In this document: positions 1 to 11,799 of the stretch, piece by piece
Numbering within the stretch: position 1 is the first letter of the stretch
Layout: each line of letters starts with the position of its first letter
From: Bathynomus jamesi
Lineage: Eukaryota > Arthropoda > Malacostraca > Isopoda > Cirolanidae
Direction of reading: 5' to 3'
Length of the DNA stretch: 64,000 bases
Assembly: GCA_023014485.1 (NCBI GenBank)
Contig: JAJOZX010001863.1
Location: 1 to 64,000, forward strand
Translations under genes and position numbers: made by a program
Notes under the pieces: generated by a model
What the model was told of the DNA's origin: nothing
Databases searched by the model: none
The model's input: only the letters and a program-made list of their open reading frames with translations

Positions 1-166
1 TCACGTCACGTTTTTTTTGTAATGACTGCTTAAAATCTTCATACCAAAAAATAAGATATATTGATAAACAGATTGGCTTTATCATATGGAACAGTTTAAT
101 TATTGCTCTATTCAACATATGCACAAAATTAACATAAAACTCTCGTATTATACTGTTTTCAACTCA

Positions 167-1949
167 TTATTTGTATTTATGCTGGCGTTTGTGTGATGCG
201 TCTGGTTGGTCACGCTTTAAATTCCAGCAGAAATCGGCCACCATAGCTGGACTCCACTTCCATTTGTATCGGCTCTCCATTGTGGCTATATCCTGGTGGA
301 ATCTCTCCCCGTGTTCGTCGATAACAGCAGATGCGTTTTCGGGAAAGAATGAGAGATGTGAATGCAAAAAATGAATTTTCAATGACATCTTACATCCGAG
401 ACGTTGGTATGAGCTGATAAGTTGATCCACAAGTGCAGCATAGTTGTCGTATTTAGTCTTCCCTAGTAGACCGCTGCACACGTTTTTGAATGCACGCCAG
501 GCTGCCAACTCAACCTCATCCATCACCGCTTCAAAGTGTTCGTCTAGCATGAGTTGGCGAATTTGAGGGCCGACTAATATGCCTTCTTTAATCTTGGCAT
601 CACTTATTTTTGGGAATTTTTCCTTTAGATATTTGAAGGCAGGCTTATCCTGTTTCAACGCCTTTGCAAATTGTTTCATCAGCCCTAGTTTTATGTGAAG
701 TGGCGGCAAGATAACCTTTTCCTTTCGTACTAGTGGTTCGTGAATAACATTGTGAGATCCAGGTGAGGAATTATCTCGCGGCGACCATACTGAGCGTGTA
801 TAGTGTTCAGACCTTGCTCAGCTATCCCACTTGCATAGGAAACATGTATTTCGTATAGCCAGTTTGCAATCCATTGAGAATAGCCACAACCTTCAAATCT
901 GCGCAGATAAATCATTCATGTTCATTGTATTTTATACAGTCCAGAATAAAAGCAACATTGTCATACGTTTCTCTCAAGACGACTGAATGAGCGATCGGAA
1001 CAGAAGGTATTGTGTTCCCATTGTGTAGCAGTACACCCTTAACACTATACAGAGATGCATCAATGAACAATCTCCACTGATTCGGTTCATAGCACAAACC
1101 CAGAGCATCGAACAGACCATGTATATCAATGCAATAACAAAGATTGTTCTTCATTGTGAAATATTCCTGCAAATCCAAGGAGCGCTTTCGGAATGCTGCA
1201 ATTCGTACGTCTTCCGCCAGCAGATTCCATTCTTGTTGGCGTGAGGCCAGCATCACTTTGTTGCTTGGTAAGTATTAAATCACGGACCAAATCATTGAGT
1301 TCAGGCTGCGTGATGAGATGTTCTTTCTTGGACTCGACTTGAGCTTCATAGCATTCGCCGACTGATTCCGATTTGTCAAGAGTCTGTGTTATCGTCGGCA
1401 TTTCAGCTGGAGGACAAGGGATGGGTATATCTGTAGAATGTTCCACAGGACGCATAGCAGAACAAAGATTTGGGTAGAGTATAGCCTTTTTCCCTTTTCT
1501 GTTGCAACCTGTAATGTGAGACAATAGACATTGTTGACTACTTAAGATAGCATAATTGTGTAATACATTATGCAGAGCAGGATATGCTAAAATGTGCTAA
1601 AAACACCAAATTTGACGTATATTCAGAAAAATAAAAGATTCAAACCTGTGATGTTCGTTAAGCAGAAATAGCAATCAATTGAATGATCCAGCGGCTCTCT
1701 CCATACCATTGGGACACCGAATCCCAGATCAGGACCGGTGCCTTTGAACCATGCAGATAACGAGCTTGTACATCTCACACAGCAGATATGAGGCGCCCAG
1801 TGCTTGTCCTGATCACCAACTTTGCATGCGAAGTATAATTCATAAAGCTTTTTCATATGAGAAGTCAACTTCCTTTTATACTGTTTTAACGTTAATGTCC
1901 CACAAATATAACAAAAACTGCCTGGCGAATTTTTGCACTCTCTAGGCAT
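167..1949 (-). pseudogene. Broken copy of a multicopy arthropod gene family of unknown function
   Basis: On the minus strand a protein can be followed from an ATG at 1949 to a stop at 167, but it needs several frames. The N-terminal part (1949-1646) has paired cysteines (CYICG, CCVRC, CYFC), which suggests a zinc-binding region. The middle (about 1508-912) contains LNDLVRDL, WNLL, WRLFIDAS and VLLHNGN. A short block follows with DLKVVAIL and GYTKY, and the C-terminal block (709-167) has PPLHIKLGLMK, DAKIKEG, ELAAW and DEHGERFHQD. I recognise these blocks from an unnamed family that recurs in many copies in arthropod genomes; I know of no established function. Frame changes near 1258, just after the stop at 912, and near 870 disable it. 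One putative intron lies at 1509-1645. The multicopy nature suggests a mobile origin, but I saw no terminal repeats. Identity of the family is fairly sure; function is unknown. Confidence 0.8.
1509..1645 (-). other. Putative GT-AG intron in the gene-family copy
   Basis: Reading the minus strand, the exon ends ...CATCACAG at 1646 and the next base pair is GT (1645-1644). The downstream exon resumes after ...TTACAG, whose AG is at 1510-1509. Splicing gives the continuous peptide FCLTNITG-CNRKGKKA in phase, across a 137-base gap that otherwise closes the frame. The short length and GT/AG ends fit an arthropod spliceosomal intron. No transcript evidence is available here. Confidence 0.6.
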
Positions 1950-2469
1950 TGTAACATAACATCAATGAAAACCTGTAAAATAAGAAAATGATAGATCAAT
2001 TTGCAATTTCACACAATATAGACGTTGTCGGTGAAATATACATAATTTGATAGCTGTTATTCAATAATACTCATTTATAGCACCGATTTATGATAAAATA
2101 TGGCTGACAATTTTGTTTTAAATGATTAATGAAAGAAATTTTTCATAAAATCAAAGTGGAAACGCAGAGCCGAACACCACCACCACAGCATAAGCATGAC
2201 TGAACAAAATGTAAAAGATGCGTTCAGAGAACCAGTGGTTCTCAAAATGATACAATGAAATAGGGTCATTTTCATAAAATCGGTGGGTGATACAAATAAA
2301 TAAGTTATTTTCTTACGCATATAATTAGCCATAAAAATGACGATCTCATTTCCGTTTTTTTTCACTGTTGTACAGTGCAATTAATACTTTACATGAAATG
2401 TGCGTGACTGGGCCTTATAAGCTACTTTATAAGCTAATTTAATTGTAAATTGCATAATTTATTAGAGGT
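1950..2469. other. AT-rich spacer, nothing recognised
   Basis: No repeat termini, RNA gene or family motif was seen. The open frame on the minus strand at 2126-2380 has no recognisable features and is probably chance. Confidence 0.5.
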
Positions 2470-2542
2470 AATATCCGCATAACATCCGCAATCAGAAGTG
2501 CGGATGCGGATATCTGCGGATGCGGATATCCGGTCCACCACT

Positions 2543-2543
<1 letters not shown>
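2470..2543 (-). repeat. Probable hAT-type transposon end
   Basis: Read on the minus strand, the segment starts TAGTGGTGGACCGGATATCC and then repeats GCGGATATC/ATCCGCAT blocks. Subterminal ATCCGC repeats behind a (C/T)AGTGGTGG tip resemble hAT element ends. No partner end or target duplication was found, so this is a fragment at best. It abuts a (TA)16 tract at 2545. Confidence 0.4.
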
Positions 2544-2579
<36 letters not shown>

Positions 2580-2669
2580 TGACGATTGGTTAGGTTAAGT
2601 CGTAATATTTTCGTTAGTTTTAACGTTTTATTTGATGGATTCACTTAAAAAATGTCTCCTAAAGCTCTT

Positions 2670-2747
2670 AGTGTAGTTTACGTCCCCCCAACTTTGTCCT
2701 AGTGTAGTTTGTGTCCCCTTTTGCGTCAGGGGGATGTAAACTACACT
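2670..2747. repeat. Small palindromic MITE-like repeat
   Basis: AGTGTAGTTTACGTCCCCCC occurs at 2670, a diverged direct copy at 2701, and an inverted copy ending at 2747. The outer pair forms an almost perfect inverted repeat around a short loop, as in a minimal MITE. No coding capacity. Confidence 0.55.
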
Positions 2748-2749
2748 TA

Positions 2750-4080
2750 CTCCAAAATTTTCTCTAACTTCTACTTGTAGAAGGTCTTTCGCACAAAATA
2801 CGATCTTTTAATACATTCATCTTTAGTAATTCGTTAATTAAATTCTCTTTCTTGCATAATTTTATGACTAAAATTTGTCACATTTTCAAACGACATATTG
2901 ACACCTTCCATAATAAGAGTTGACTAGCCTTGGCCTTGCGACTTGGAACGCATATTTACTACGCTTAAGTGAGGTGAAAAAACTAATAAATAAAATACGG
3001 TGCAAGAAGTAGTTCCATGGTTAACTATTAATTATTTTTAGATTTATTTACAAAAACCACTTATTCATGGCATAAAATAAGAATATATTGATCATTTTAT
3101 TAAAAAAAATACAAATTGTCCATTATTCCGTGTGTGTGTGTGTGTAATTGAGACTCATTTTCGAGTCTCACCTAAACGGAAGCAAACGATCTAGTTGTTT
3201 AGGTTTCAGAGATCCATCGTCATCAGCCTTTCATGGAAAACTCAAAGCCTGAGGCGGTGACGCGCCGGTCAGAAGAAGATCAAACGATTACCCAGTAGCT
3301 CATTTTGAGATTTGCGAATGAATTTATTGTGTAAGAGTTTGTGTAAACACGTTTATAGTTGTCGTAAAACCGCATCTATCATTGGACACAATTTATACCT
3401 TTCTATCGCTACTAATTCCCTTGTATGACGCAGTTAAGAATTTATTCTTCATATTAACTCATGAGTCCTGCGCACCTCCGCAGCAAACGTGTCGAAATAG
3501 CATGGAATTTACGCACATCGTCCACACAAACCGGACTTAATATATCCTCACCAAATCTCATTTAACGACCTAAACTAACTTAACTTAACCTATACAGAGG
3601 GGGAGTTGAAAATATATATTGTTGCTCACTCAGTAAACGCCCCCTATCGTGAGTTTCTTATAAAGCTGATCAGGGTTCATTGTAACATTTGAGACGCCTC
3701 CAGAGAATAAAAAAAAAAAGGAGATACACGGGTCTCCCGAGCGAAATTCATTTGAGATCCGTGCATGATTCTCAGTATGAGTGGTTCGTATGCACAGGAG
3801 CCTTCTCTTTCTCGCCCCTGTGACTGTGGAGTTGAGACCTACTATGCGGCATTATACAGTATATGAAACTACGCGTATGTCGACATCCTGAGGTCATCTT
3901 TCAAATTTAGAAGTGCGTATGTCAACCTGTTAATCCGCTTGACTTTTTTTTTTTATTAATTTTAATTGGGTATCTTTTACACCGAAGTTATCTTGTATGT
4001 TGTTCTGAAGATCCTCAAAATCTGTACTTCGCATGGTTACAGTTCTTCCTAATGAATTACACACGTGAAATACTTGAAAA
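2750..4080. other. Spacer without recognised elements
   Basis: Contains a short (GT)n near 3130, a few TAACC-type pentamers at 3560-3595 and a poly-A run near 3707. No gene or repeat family was recognised. Confidence 0.5.
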
Positions 4081-4081
4081 T

Positions 4082-4135
<54 letters not shown>

Positions 4136-4157
4136 AAACACCATTCTGAGTTTGTGT

Positions 4158-4203
<46 letters not shown>
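4081..4203. repeat. (CT)n-(TA)n and (TA)n microsatellites
   Basis: A (CT) run passes directly into (TA) at 4081-4132. A second, slightly interrupted (TA) tract spans 4156-4203. Confidence 0.95.
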
Positions 4204-4205
<2 letters not shown>

Positions 4206-4386
4206 CTCATCGGGCTAACAGAACTACAATTCCAAGGCTAACTAAATAAAACAGAAATCATATTAAATCCTTTATATTATCCTAAAATGAGAAGTAGTCT
4301 ATTTAAATAGGATGAGTAGTCTTTTTACAAATTGAACTTGAACAACAGTTGTTAAAAAAAATAAATTGACAAAGAGGGTAATTAGA

Positions 4387-4387
<1 letters not shown>

Positions 4388-4436
<49 letters not shown>
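4388..4436. repeat. (TA)n microsatellite
   Basis: Uninterrupted AT dinucleotides, about 24 units. Confidence 0.95.
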
Positions 4437-4438
<2 letters not shown>

Positions 4439-5486
4439 GTCCTTCATATAAATTATGTTTGCATTTGGACTGCCAAGCATAAATTAAGAATAAAGAAAAT
4501 GTATTTGGGGTGGCTTGAGTAGTCGCACGACAATTCTCACTATTTTTAAAAGGTCGCGGAACTTCAAACTTTAAAAACGTTCCTCGCGAACTTAATAAGA
4601 GCGAATGAATTATTGTGTAACATTTATATTTATATAAGGTTTACATACATAAAAGAAAAAAAAAAAGGGTTTGCTGCCTCGTCTCCATCGAGCCAAAAGT
4701 GGCTAGATTTCAATTGTTGAATATTTATCATCAGCTCAGCTGGTATTGAGTAAGTTATGATAAAATTAGTAATGAGATGCTAAGATTTAATAATAACGTA
4801 ATTAAACATCAGTACAAAGATTTTGATTTATAGCCATATTTTATAGTTTGTTTACTTTAATTAAGGTGTAAATGTTTAGGTGATTTCGCGCGAATATTAC
4901 CAAGTATGCATGCATCTGCGTATATATGTATGTACTGTGTGTGTATGTATATATGTATGTATTTGTGACTGTGTATGTATGTATATATTTGTGACTGTGT
5001 GTATGTAAATATATATTTATGTGTTTATATATATATATATATGGTTATGTTATCATATCACGTACAGTAAAAGATCAGCCAAGTTAAGCTACAGTATGTT
5101 GCGTTTATTCAGTAGCTGGATGGGTAAGTCTCCTCTATGTTCAGAAAATGTAGTGACCCATGAATGGTTCGGATTTCAGTTAAGCCTTAAGTTCACTGTC
5201 ATATGATCCCCCTACCCATCCACCCCCCTCACTCTGGCTATTACTACGGGAGGCAACATCATGCAAGCGCATCATCATCTCGCCCCTCCTCGCTTCGTGC
5301 CATTCCTGTTCTCATCCGCAGGTTTTTTCCCTGTCCAATTCGGTCCTGAGCTTGGTTTGGTTAGGTTAAGTTCAATGTCAATAGAGAATTCTCGTTTTCC
5401 ACAACAGGAATGACGTGCAGGGGAAGGAATCTGGAAAATGCAGTGTATTTACTGCAAATGAACATGCGCGCGCGTGTATATATTAT

Positions 5487-5487
<1 letters not shown>
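4437..5487. other. AT-rich spacer with TGTA-rich minisatellite
   Basis: 4915-5040 is an irregular GTATGTATATATGTATG array with repeats of TTTGTGACTGTGT. The rest shows no recognised element; a short frame at 5021-5206 is not supported by any motif. Confidence 0.5.
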
Positions 5488-5488
<1 letters not shown>

Positions 5489-5539
<51 letters not shown>

Positions 5540-5658
5540 TTTAACTGCAATGACCACGCAGTATATAAATGAATAGAACGACGTAAATAAGGAGCGTCTC
5601 TGCACACGGGGAAGAGAAATAACGAATAAATATATATATAAAGAGAGAGAGAGAGAGG
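5489..5658. repeat. (TA)n microsatellite and short (TA)(GA) tract
   Basis: (TA) about 24 units at 5489-5536, and a short TATATA-GAGAGA tract at 5630-5658. The intervening 90 bases are unrecognised. Confidence 0.85.
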
Positions 5659-5659
5659 T

Positions 5660-6310
5660 GAAATGAATCAATTGAATAAATAGAGCTTTAAAAAATGGGT
5701 TCGGAAATTGCTTGAACTGCTATTTCTTGCTATGTATTTAAGGTTGAGCTAAAATTGCTGTTTAATAATGCTCGCATAGTTTCCCATAATCCTAAGTTAT
5801 GATACTTAGACTCGATTATAATGTTATTAACCTTCAGTTTCAGTAGCATGCTCTGATCTGGCGCTGGGACCCTTTGCCAGACAAACAAAAAAACTTTTGA
5901 CCGATGTGGGACAAATTCTCGATATGTCGAGAATTTTTTTTTTTTTTTTGAATGAATAATATCTTGACGTAAGTGTCTCAACCTGAGCTAACAAAGTCGT
6001 CGAAACATAAAATGATCTCGACTAACCTAACCTTATTTTACATAACCATAACCTAGCCCAGCTTAACCTAACTTAACCCGCATTTAGAAAGACAAATATC
6101 AGAAGTTTCAAGATGATAAAATTCGACTAAAACCTTTTTAGAGATTATTTCGATAAAAGCTCTAGTCTAATGTTTGTTGTGATTTTTGAAGTGTGATAGG
6201 CCTCTTCCTATATTCACTATTAATTCTGCTTCAGTATAATATTTCCTTGCCAAAAAGACATGTAAGCACACATGTAAGCGCTTAATTTTGTCCTTTTCGG
6301 ATTTACAATT
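5660..6310. other. Spacer with degenerate telomere-type pentamers
   Basis: 6005-6075 holds several TAACC/CTAACC units in degenerate order. No gene or element ends were recognised. Confidence 0.5.
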
Positions 6311-6522
6311 AGGGTGGCCAGACGTCTGGCTTTAGGCGGACAGTCCGCCTTTTGAACACTCTGTCCTTAGGGTGGCCATTCCAAATTTCCAAAAAGGAGG
6401 ACACTGCGTATGTGGCCGTACGTTAACATATATATATATTATATATATATATATTATATATAATATATATATATAACGTACGGCCACATACGCAGTGTCC
6501 TCCTTTTAAATGGCCACCCTAT
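6311..6522. repeat. Inverted-repeat MITE with (TA)n loop
   Basis: The arm from 6369 runs AGGGTGGCCAT and then AGGAGGACACTGCG to CGTACGTTA. It is matched by an inverted copy ending ATGGCCACCCT at about 6522, with a TA-rich loop at 6430-6473. The left arm carries about 12 extra bases. Just upstream, 6311-6330 repeats the AGGGTGGCCA tip, suggesting a nested or related end. Confidence 0.75.
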
Positions 6523-6696
6523 TTACAATAAGAAAGCAGTGAACATGTAATTAAGTGTAACTCTTAATTTAAGCGCTTAATTTGCACTGACATTAGTAAT
6601 AGGGTTTGTCAAAATGTAGTGAATGATAAAATGTATATATTAAAAGTATTTTTCTCTTCATTGCAGAAACAAGAGTTTTGGGAATAAACCTTTAAA

Positions 6697-6731
<35 letters not shown>

Positions 6732-6740
6732 AATTTAGCC

Positions 6741-7040
6741 CACCAGGATTCGAACCCAGGATCTTTTGACTAAAAGCCGTGAGCGCTAACATTGTGCTAC
6801 GACAAGGTGAAAACTAACACAACGCTTTTCGCGAACCAGTGGCAGTGTTTAATTCAAATCCCAGATATAACACTGGGGTCCCATAGCATTTAAAGCCCCG
6901 CTGGTCGCAAAAGCGTTATGCGTTACCTTGAGTGTTGAAATATGCGCCACGTTGTGAACATCAGCTATTTACTTGTCGTAGCACAATGGTTGCTCCCGCG
7001 GCTTGTGCTGAAGAGGTCCTGGCTTCGAATCGTGGAATGG
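6741..7040. repeat. Two tRNA-derived SINE units in head-to-head orientation
   Basis: On the minus strand, 6741-6800 has a box A-like stretch (GTAGCACAATG) and box B (GGGTTCGAATCC). On the plus strand, 6970-7035 repeats GTAGCACAATGG followed by a weaker box B (GGCTTCGAATC). The outer flanks are also complementary, CTGGT..GC(A)AAAGCGTT occurring in both directions near 6830 and 6905. This is therefore a real head-to-head pair and not two unrelated insertions. Neither unit has a tRNA acceptor stem, so these are SINEs and not tRNA genes. Confidence 0.65.
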
Positions 7041-7106
7041 TATATTTTGCATTTCACAAATTCGTGTGTAATCATACATGACGTCATATACAGAATATAT
7101 ATATAT

Positions 7107-7255
7107 ATGATGAAAAGAACCACAAAGGAAAGGAAACACAGGATGGTGCTCAAGCGCTTTCGTCTAATGACATCCTCAGGAACACTGAGGATGTCATTAG
7201 ACGAAAGCACTTGAGCACCATTCTGTTTCCTTTCCTTCGTGGTTCTTTTCATCAT
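7107..7255. repeat. Hairpin element, family 2 (copy 1)
   Basis: A near-perfect inverted repeat centred near 7182, with arms of about 70 bases and directly preceded by a short (TA)n. The core on each strand reads CTGAGGA-T-GTC-ATTA-GAC-GAAAG. TCACGTG follows about 13 bases downstream of the right arm. It belongs with 57588-57690. Confidence 0.85.
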
Positions 7256-7259
7256 AAAT

Positions 7260-7680
7260 ATTTTTCACGTGATTCTGTCGCTTTATTTTATTAAGAGTCT
7301 GACTAAATAGGCCATATTTGTGTATATAACTTTGGTATGTATATGCCTGAACTTGGCCAGAAACCAAAGCAAACAAAGGAACGTAACCTTATTGTTAAAA
7401 GTATATATGATTACAACGACCTACCAAAGGTGACCTGAGCTTTATAAGATAGGCGTACGGTTTTCTGAATGTATAAATAATATAGTACCCGTTTATACAG
7501 TAAAAGTGTACAGGAGTCGGCAATTATAAAGATATAATTACAATCAGACTGTAACCAAGTAGACCGTAACGAGCGTCAGGAATCGGTAATGTAGTGAGTG
7601 TGCGGGTAATATATAGTGTTCCTTTTCGTCTTAGACAATAATCCCGTGGCTCTCGAAGAAATTGGCGGAGTTCAGTCGCC
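7260..7680. other. Spacer, nothing recognised
   Basis: No repeat ends, RNA gene or open frame with motif was seen. Confidence 0.5.
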
Positions 7681-7689
7681 GTGCATTGG

Positions 7690-8045
7690 ACCATAAACGG
7701 GTTTGGGGTAAGTGGGAAGGGTCGGGGGAGGGACTGGGGATGGAATCATCATGTTAGGACGGGAGGGTGGGGGTTGAAATAGTTTTTTAGGAGGTGTTCA
7801 GTCTGGAAGGAGCTGGGGACCGGGGGTTAAAGATGATAATCGGGGATGGGGGGGGGGGGGGGGGTGGAGCGCTGTTTGCTAAGAATAAGAGTGCAGCTGA
7901 AGTGCCACAGCAGGAGATTTATTTATTGCAGCGGAGTTATTTTGGGGAAAAGGAATGTTTCTGAGAGGAGGAAAGGCGAATTCCACCATGTAAACACTTG
8001 TTGCTGGATGCATGCATTGGAGGTACGTGTGTGTGTGTGTGTGTG
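7690..8045 (+). other. G-rich strand-asymmetric region with poly-G
   Basis: The plus strand has many GGG/GGGG runs (7700-7870), ending in about 18 consecutive G near 7848-7863. A (GT)n tract lies at 8026-8044. Runs of this density could form G-quadruplexes. The frame at 7846-8046 crosses the poly-G and is not credible as a gene. Confidence 0.6.
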
Positions 8046-8059
8046 AGATGGGGGGTGAA

Positions 8060-8625
8060 GTTCTGTCAACATGATGCAGTTTCCATGCTTTTAAATGCTC
8101 TTAATTAACCGTATGAATATTGAATCCGAGGTTGGTAATCATTTGATTCACAAAACTACGCAATATTATATGCAAATTCAAAACGGACACTCGAGTTGAG
8201 GCCAAAATCTTTTTACCTCAATTTTAGGATGGAATTACGATGTAGGCCTTAATATGAAGTAAAGTTTGAGGTAAAATGTTTAAAAATAATCGCCATCAAT
8301 GATTTGTAAATAATGTTAAAATAACGTGACATTGTAAATAATGTAAATAAAGTAGTTATCCCCTTTAGTTGGAGTCAAAGAGGATGTGCTTCCTCTCTCG
8401 TTTATTTAATGTTTAAAATAATATCTCTCTTCAATAAATACGTAGGCCTACAATTTTTATTTTAACGTTATGTTAATTAACCCTTAAGTATTTGTTAGTT
8501 TCTTTATTTATTTCATTTTTAACCATTAATTGGTTTTGTAGTTATCTTAAAAGTTAAAATATTGGTTCTTTGTACGGAATGTATATTATCTAAGCACATG
8601 TTTTGACTGAATCAACGACTCCAAG

Positions 8626-8628
<3 letters not shown>
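8060..8628. other. AT-rich spacer
   Basis: No element recognised. Confidence 0.5.

Positions 8629-8676
<48 letters not shown>
8629..8676. repeat. (TA)n microsatellite
   Basis: About 24 TA units. Confidence 0.95.
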
Positions 8677-8677
<1 letters not shown>

Positions 8678-8734
8678 TTTTTAATTATATTATTTTCATA
8701 TATTAAAATTATTTATAGACTGAAAAAAAAACAG

Positions 8735-9020
8735 AATTGATGGGGTGGCGGAGTTTGGTGGGAGGTGGAAGCGGCGGGGGTGGGTTATACGGGGTAGGTG
8801 GGTGGAGTCGAAGATCTGGAAGGGGGATACGGTCGAAGCGAAGGGAGTTTAAGGGGAGGGGGGCGGGGCCAAGATGACGTTTTGGTTCCAGGCTTCACCC
8901 AGTCAAGGGCAACCGTTGCCGGAGGCAATCGTGTTGAGGAGAGGCGAGTGAGTGAGTGACTCTGGTGGGTTGGTAACGCGACTGGAAAAAAGGGTTCCCA
9001 TCCTTTTGGGGGGGTGGTAG
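8735..9020 (+). other. Second G-rich region
   Basis: GGTGGGAGGTGG, GGCGGGGGTGGG, GGGGAGGGGGGCGGGG and similar clusters lie on the plus strand. The minus-strand frame at 8785-9084 is an artefact of this composition (Pro/Ser/Thr-rich) and has no recognised domain. Confidence 0.55.
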
Positions 9021-9099
9021 GGAGGGAGTGAGTTAGTTCCATATTTAGGTTTAACGATCGCTTTTTAGTCATTATTTGCCACAACGATATCGTTTCTGC

Positions 9100-9864
9100 A
9101 AGTAAAAAAAAAAAAAAAAAAAAAAATCGTATTCAGGTTTTATTATTATTTTTTTTTGAGCCGTATGTCGTCGACTCCGGGGCTTTGTTCTAATAGACGT
9201 TGTTCTTGATGTTGCTGCTCGTTCGACAAGGTCTTCTTTGGTCGTTTTGCCATCTCTTTAGGCACTTTCCCCTTTTTATACCACTATATATATATATACA
9301 CAGTATGATATATATATATATATATATATCCAAGCGTTATGAATAGATATTGCGATTCATGCAATTACAGTCATTTTTGCCTTCCTATTTTTGTTTCTTT
9401 TTGATTACCAATCACTCATTTTATTCTCTGAACGCATTTAATTAACCAATTCGGCTGCGTAGGAGATTGGTGATAAACCACATTCCAAAGCATGTCTTCC
9501 GATGAATACCGGTTGCGAAACTCGCTTTATCTTCTCGTGGTTTTCAATGAAGAAATGTAAAAAGAGTGAACAGCAACAGCGTTTTCACAGTCAGTCTCCC
9601 CCCCCCCCCCCCCCCCCCCCCCCCCCGAGATATTTTTTTTTGGGGGGGAGGGGGGTCTGTGTGGTAAATATAACGGACGTTCTGTTACGTATTGGTTGGC
9701 TTAATGGTTTTCCGTTCTTAAAAAGTAGCGGAGTCGAGTTATTCAAGGGGAAACAAATTTAATTTAGTTTGAGACCGTATGGACACCTTGCTCATAACCA
9801 CATTTGACCACCTATTTTTATTAAAAGATATTAAATGGGAATATGACAAATTAATGGGAGGTTA

Positions 9865-9867
<3 letters not shown>
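9100..9867. other. Spacer with poly-A, poly-C and short (TA)n tracts
   Basis: Poly-A at about 9102-9126, poly-C (about 27) at 9599-9626 followed by a G-run, and short (TA)n at 9284-9330. No gene recognised. Confidence 0.5.

Positions 9868-9922
<55 letters not shown>
9868..9922. repeat. (TA)n microsatellite
   Basis: About 26 TA units, flanking the 3' end of the next LINE fragment. Confidence 0.95.
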
Positions 9923-9925
<3 letters not shown>

Positions 9926-10469
9926 CTCGTAATCTCGTAGCAGTTCCATGCGTTGGTCTCTTCACACGAAGGTCAAGCTGGTGGCCCCGCCTCTAGGCCT
10001 GTCTTGGTTGGGGAGCGAGTTGCTCTCTTGCTCTCTCCACCGCACATAGCCAGGTACATCCGGCTCATCTGGTACCGTCCTGAGCCATGCATGTAGTCTT
10101 CTTTTGAAGACTTTAACTTTGACCCTAGTCACGTTTCTGAGGTTCTTTGGTAGCTGGTTAAAAAGTCTTGGCCCACTGACATCCAAGCTATTTTCAATCA
10201 GTGTTGAAGAGGTCCCTTGTCAGGCCTTTAATTTGGGAACACTACACATTCTGCCTTTCCTATTTTCCAGCGTTGTTTGGATGGTAATTGGGTTTAGTTT
10301 GAGGTTTGGTACCAGTTTTTCGATCATTTTACATATGCAAATTATGGTGTACCTCTCTCTTCTTCTTTCCAGGGAGTGCAGATTTAGTTTGCGTAGTCTT
10401 TCCCAGTAGTTGAGTTCTTTGCAGTAATCAATCTTGGCTGTGAAATGTCTCTGAATATCTTCTATCTTC

Positions 10470-10470
<1 letters not shown>
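9923..10470 (-). pseudogene. LINE (FADD-type) 3' fragment
   Basis: The minus strand encodes the C-terminal part of a non-LTR retrotransposon ORF2. ELNYWERLRKL and SLERRRERYT lie near 10440-10340, a stop-interrupted stretch follows, then GPRLFNQLPKNLRN, FKRRLHAWLRTVPDEP and VPGYVRWREQESNSL (10186-9962). The same blocks occur at 36210-36680, 40790-42150 and 57905-58735. The fragment is 5' truncated by a (TA)n tract at 10475 and ends at the (TA)n at 9868. No catalytic reverse transcriptase motif is retained. Confidence 0.85.

Positions 10471-10474
<4 letters not shown>

Positions 10475-10537
<63 letters not shown>
10475..10537. repeat. (TA)n microsatellite
   Basis: About 31 TA units between the LINE fragment and the composite SINE. 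Confidence 0.95.
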
Positions 10538-11337
<800 letters not shown>

Positions 11338-11415
11338 TTTTTATACGCAGACCATATTTAGATCCTTTTATACGCTGACCATAATGGATCTTTTTATACG
11401 CAGACTATTATATGG
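11338..11415. repeat. Short minisatellite, three units of about 26 bp
   Basis: TTATACGC(A/T)GACCAT occurs at 11341, 11368 and 11393 with similar flanks. Confidence 0.7.
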
Positions 11416-11520
11416 ATATTGGATTATCTGTTATCGGATTTAGTTCGTTTTCTATAAGCAAGAAGATAAAAAGATTAGATTAAAAAATTATTTTGCTCGT
11501 TGCAATCATAAATTCATCAG

Positions 11521-11715
11521 TTTGGAGGGCCAGAAAATGGCGGTGCCCTCAGGCGAACCAACGCAGTCCATTACTATGATTTCTGTATTATTATTATTAT
11601 TACCAGCATCATCGGGTGTCGAACTCCACCCCCTCTCCTCCCCGACCTCAGTGTCGTCAGCTTCGCTAGGGAAACGGTGTTACGTACTGAAATGCGGACG
11701 CTGGCGATTTCGCTT
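11521..11715 (-). repeat. SINE family C (copy 1)
   Basis: On the minus strand: head CGTCCGCATTTCAGT, then ACACCGTTTCCC, a tRNA-like segment with ACTGAGGTCGG, an (ATT)n-rich middle (AATAATAAT) and a 3' part ending TTTTCTGGCCCTCC. The same layout is seen at 18455, 18640, 19765, 42700, 56165 and 57270. The box B is diverged in this copy. Confidence 0.75.
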
Positions 11716-11749
11716 GTTGGTTAATAGAAATATTTTAATAATAATAATA

Positions 11750-11750
<1 letters not shown>

Positions 11751-11792
<42 letters not shown>
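11751..11792. repeat. (CA)n microsatellite
   Basis: About 21 CA units following an (ATA)n run. Confidence 0.95.
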
Positions 11793-11795
<3 letters not shown>

Positions 11796-11799
11796 TTTC

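Noticed and set aside
9147..9253. 35-codon minus-strand frame starting MAKRPKKTL with a good start context
   Set aside because: Not recognised, runs into A-rich sequence at the stop, and no supporting splice or repeat evidence.
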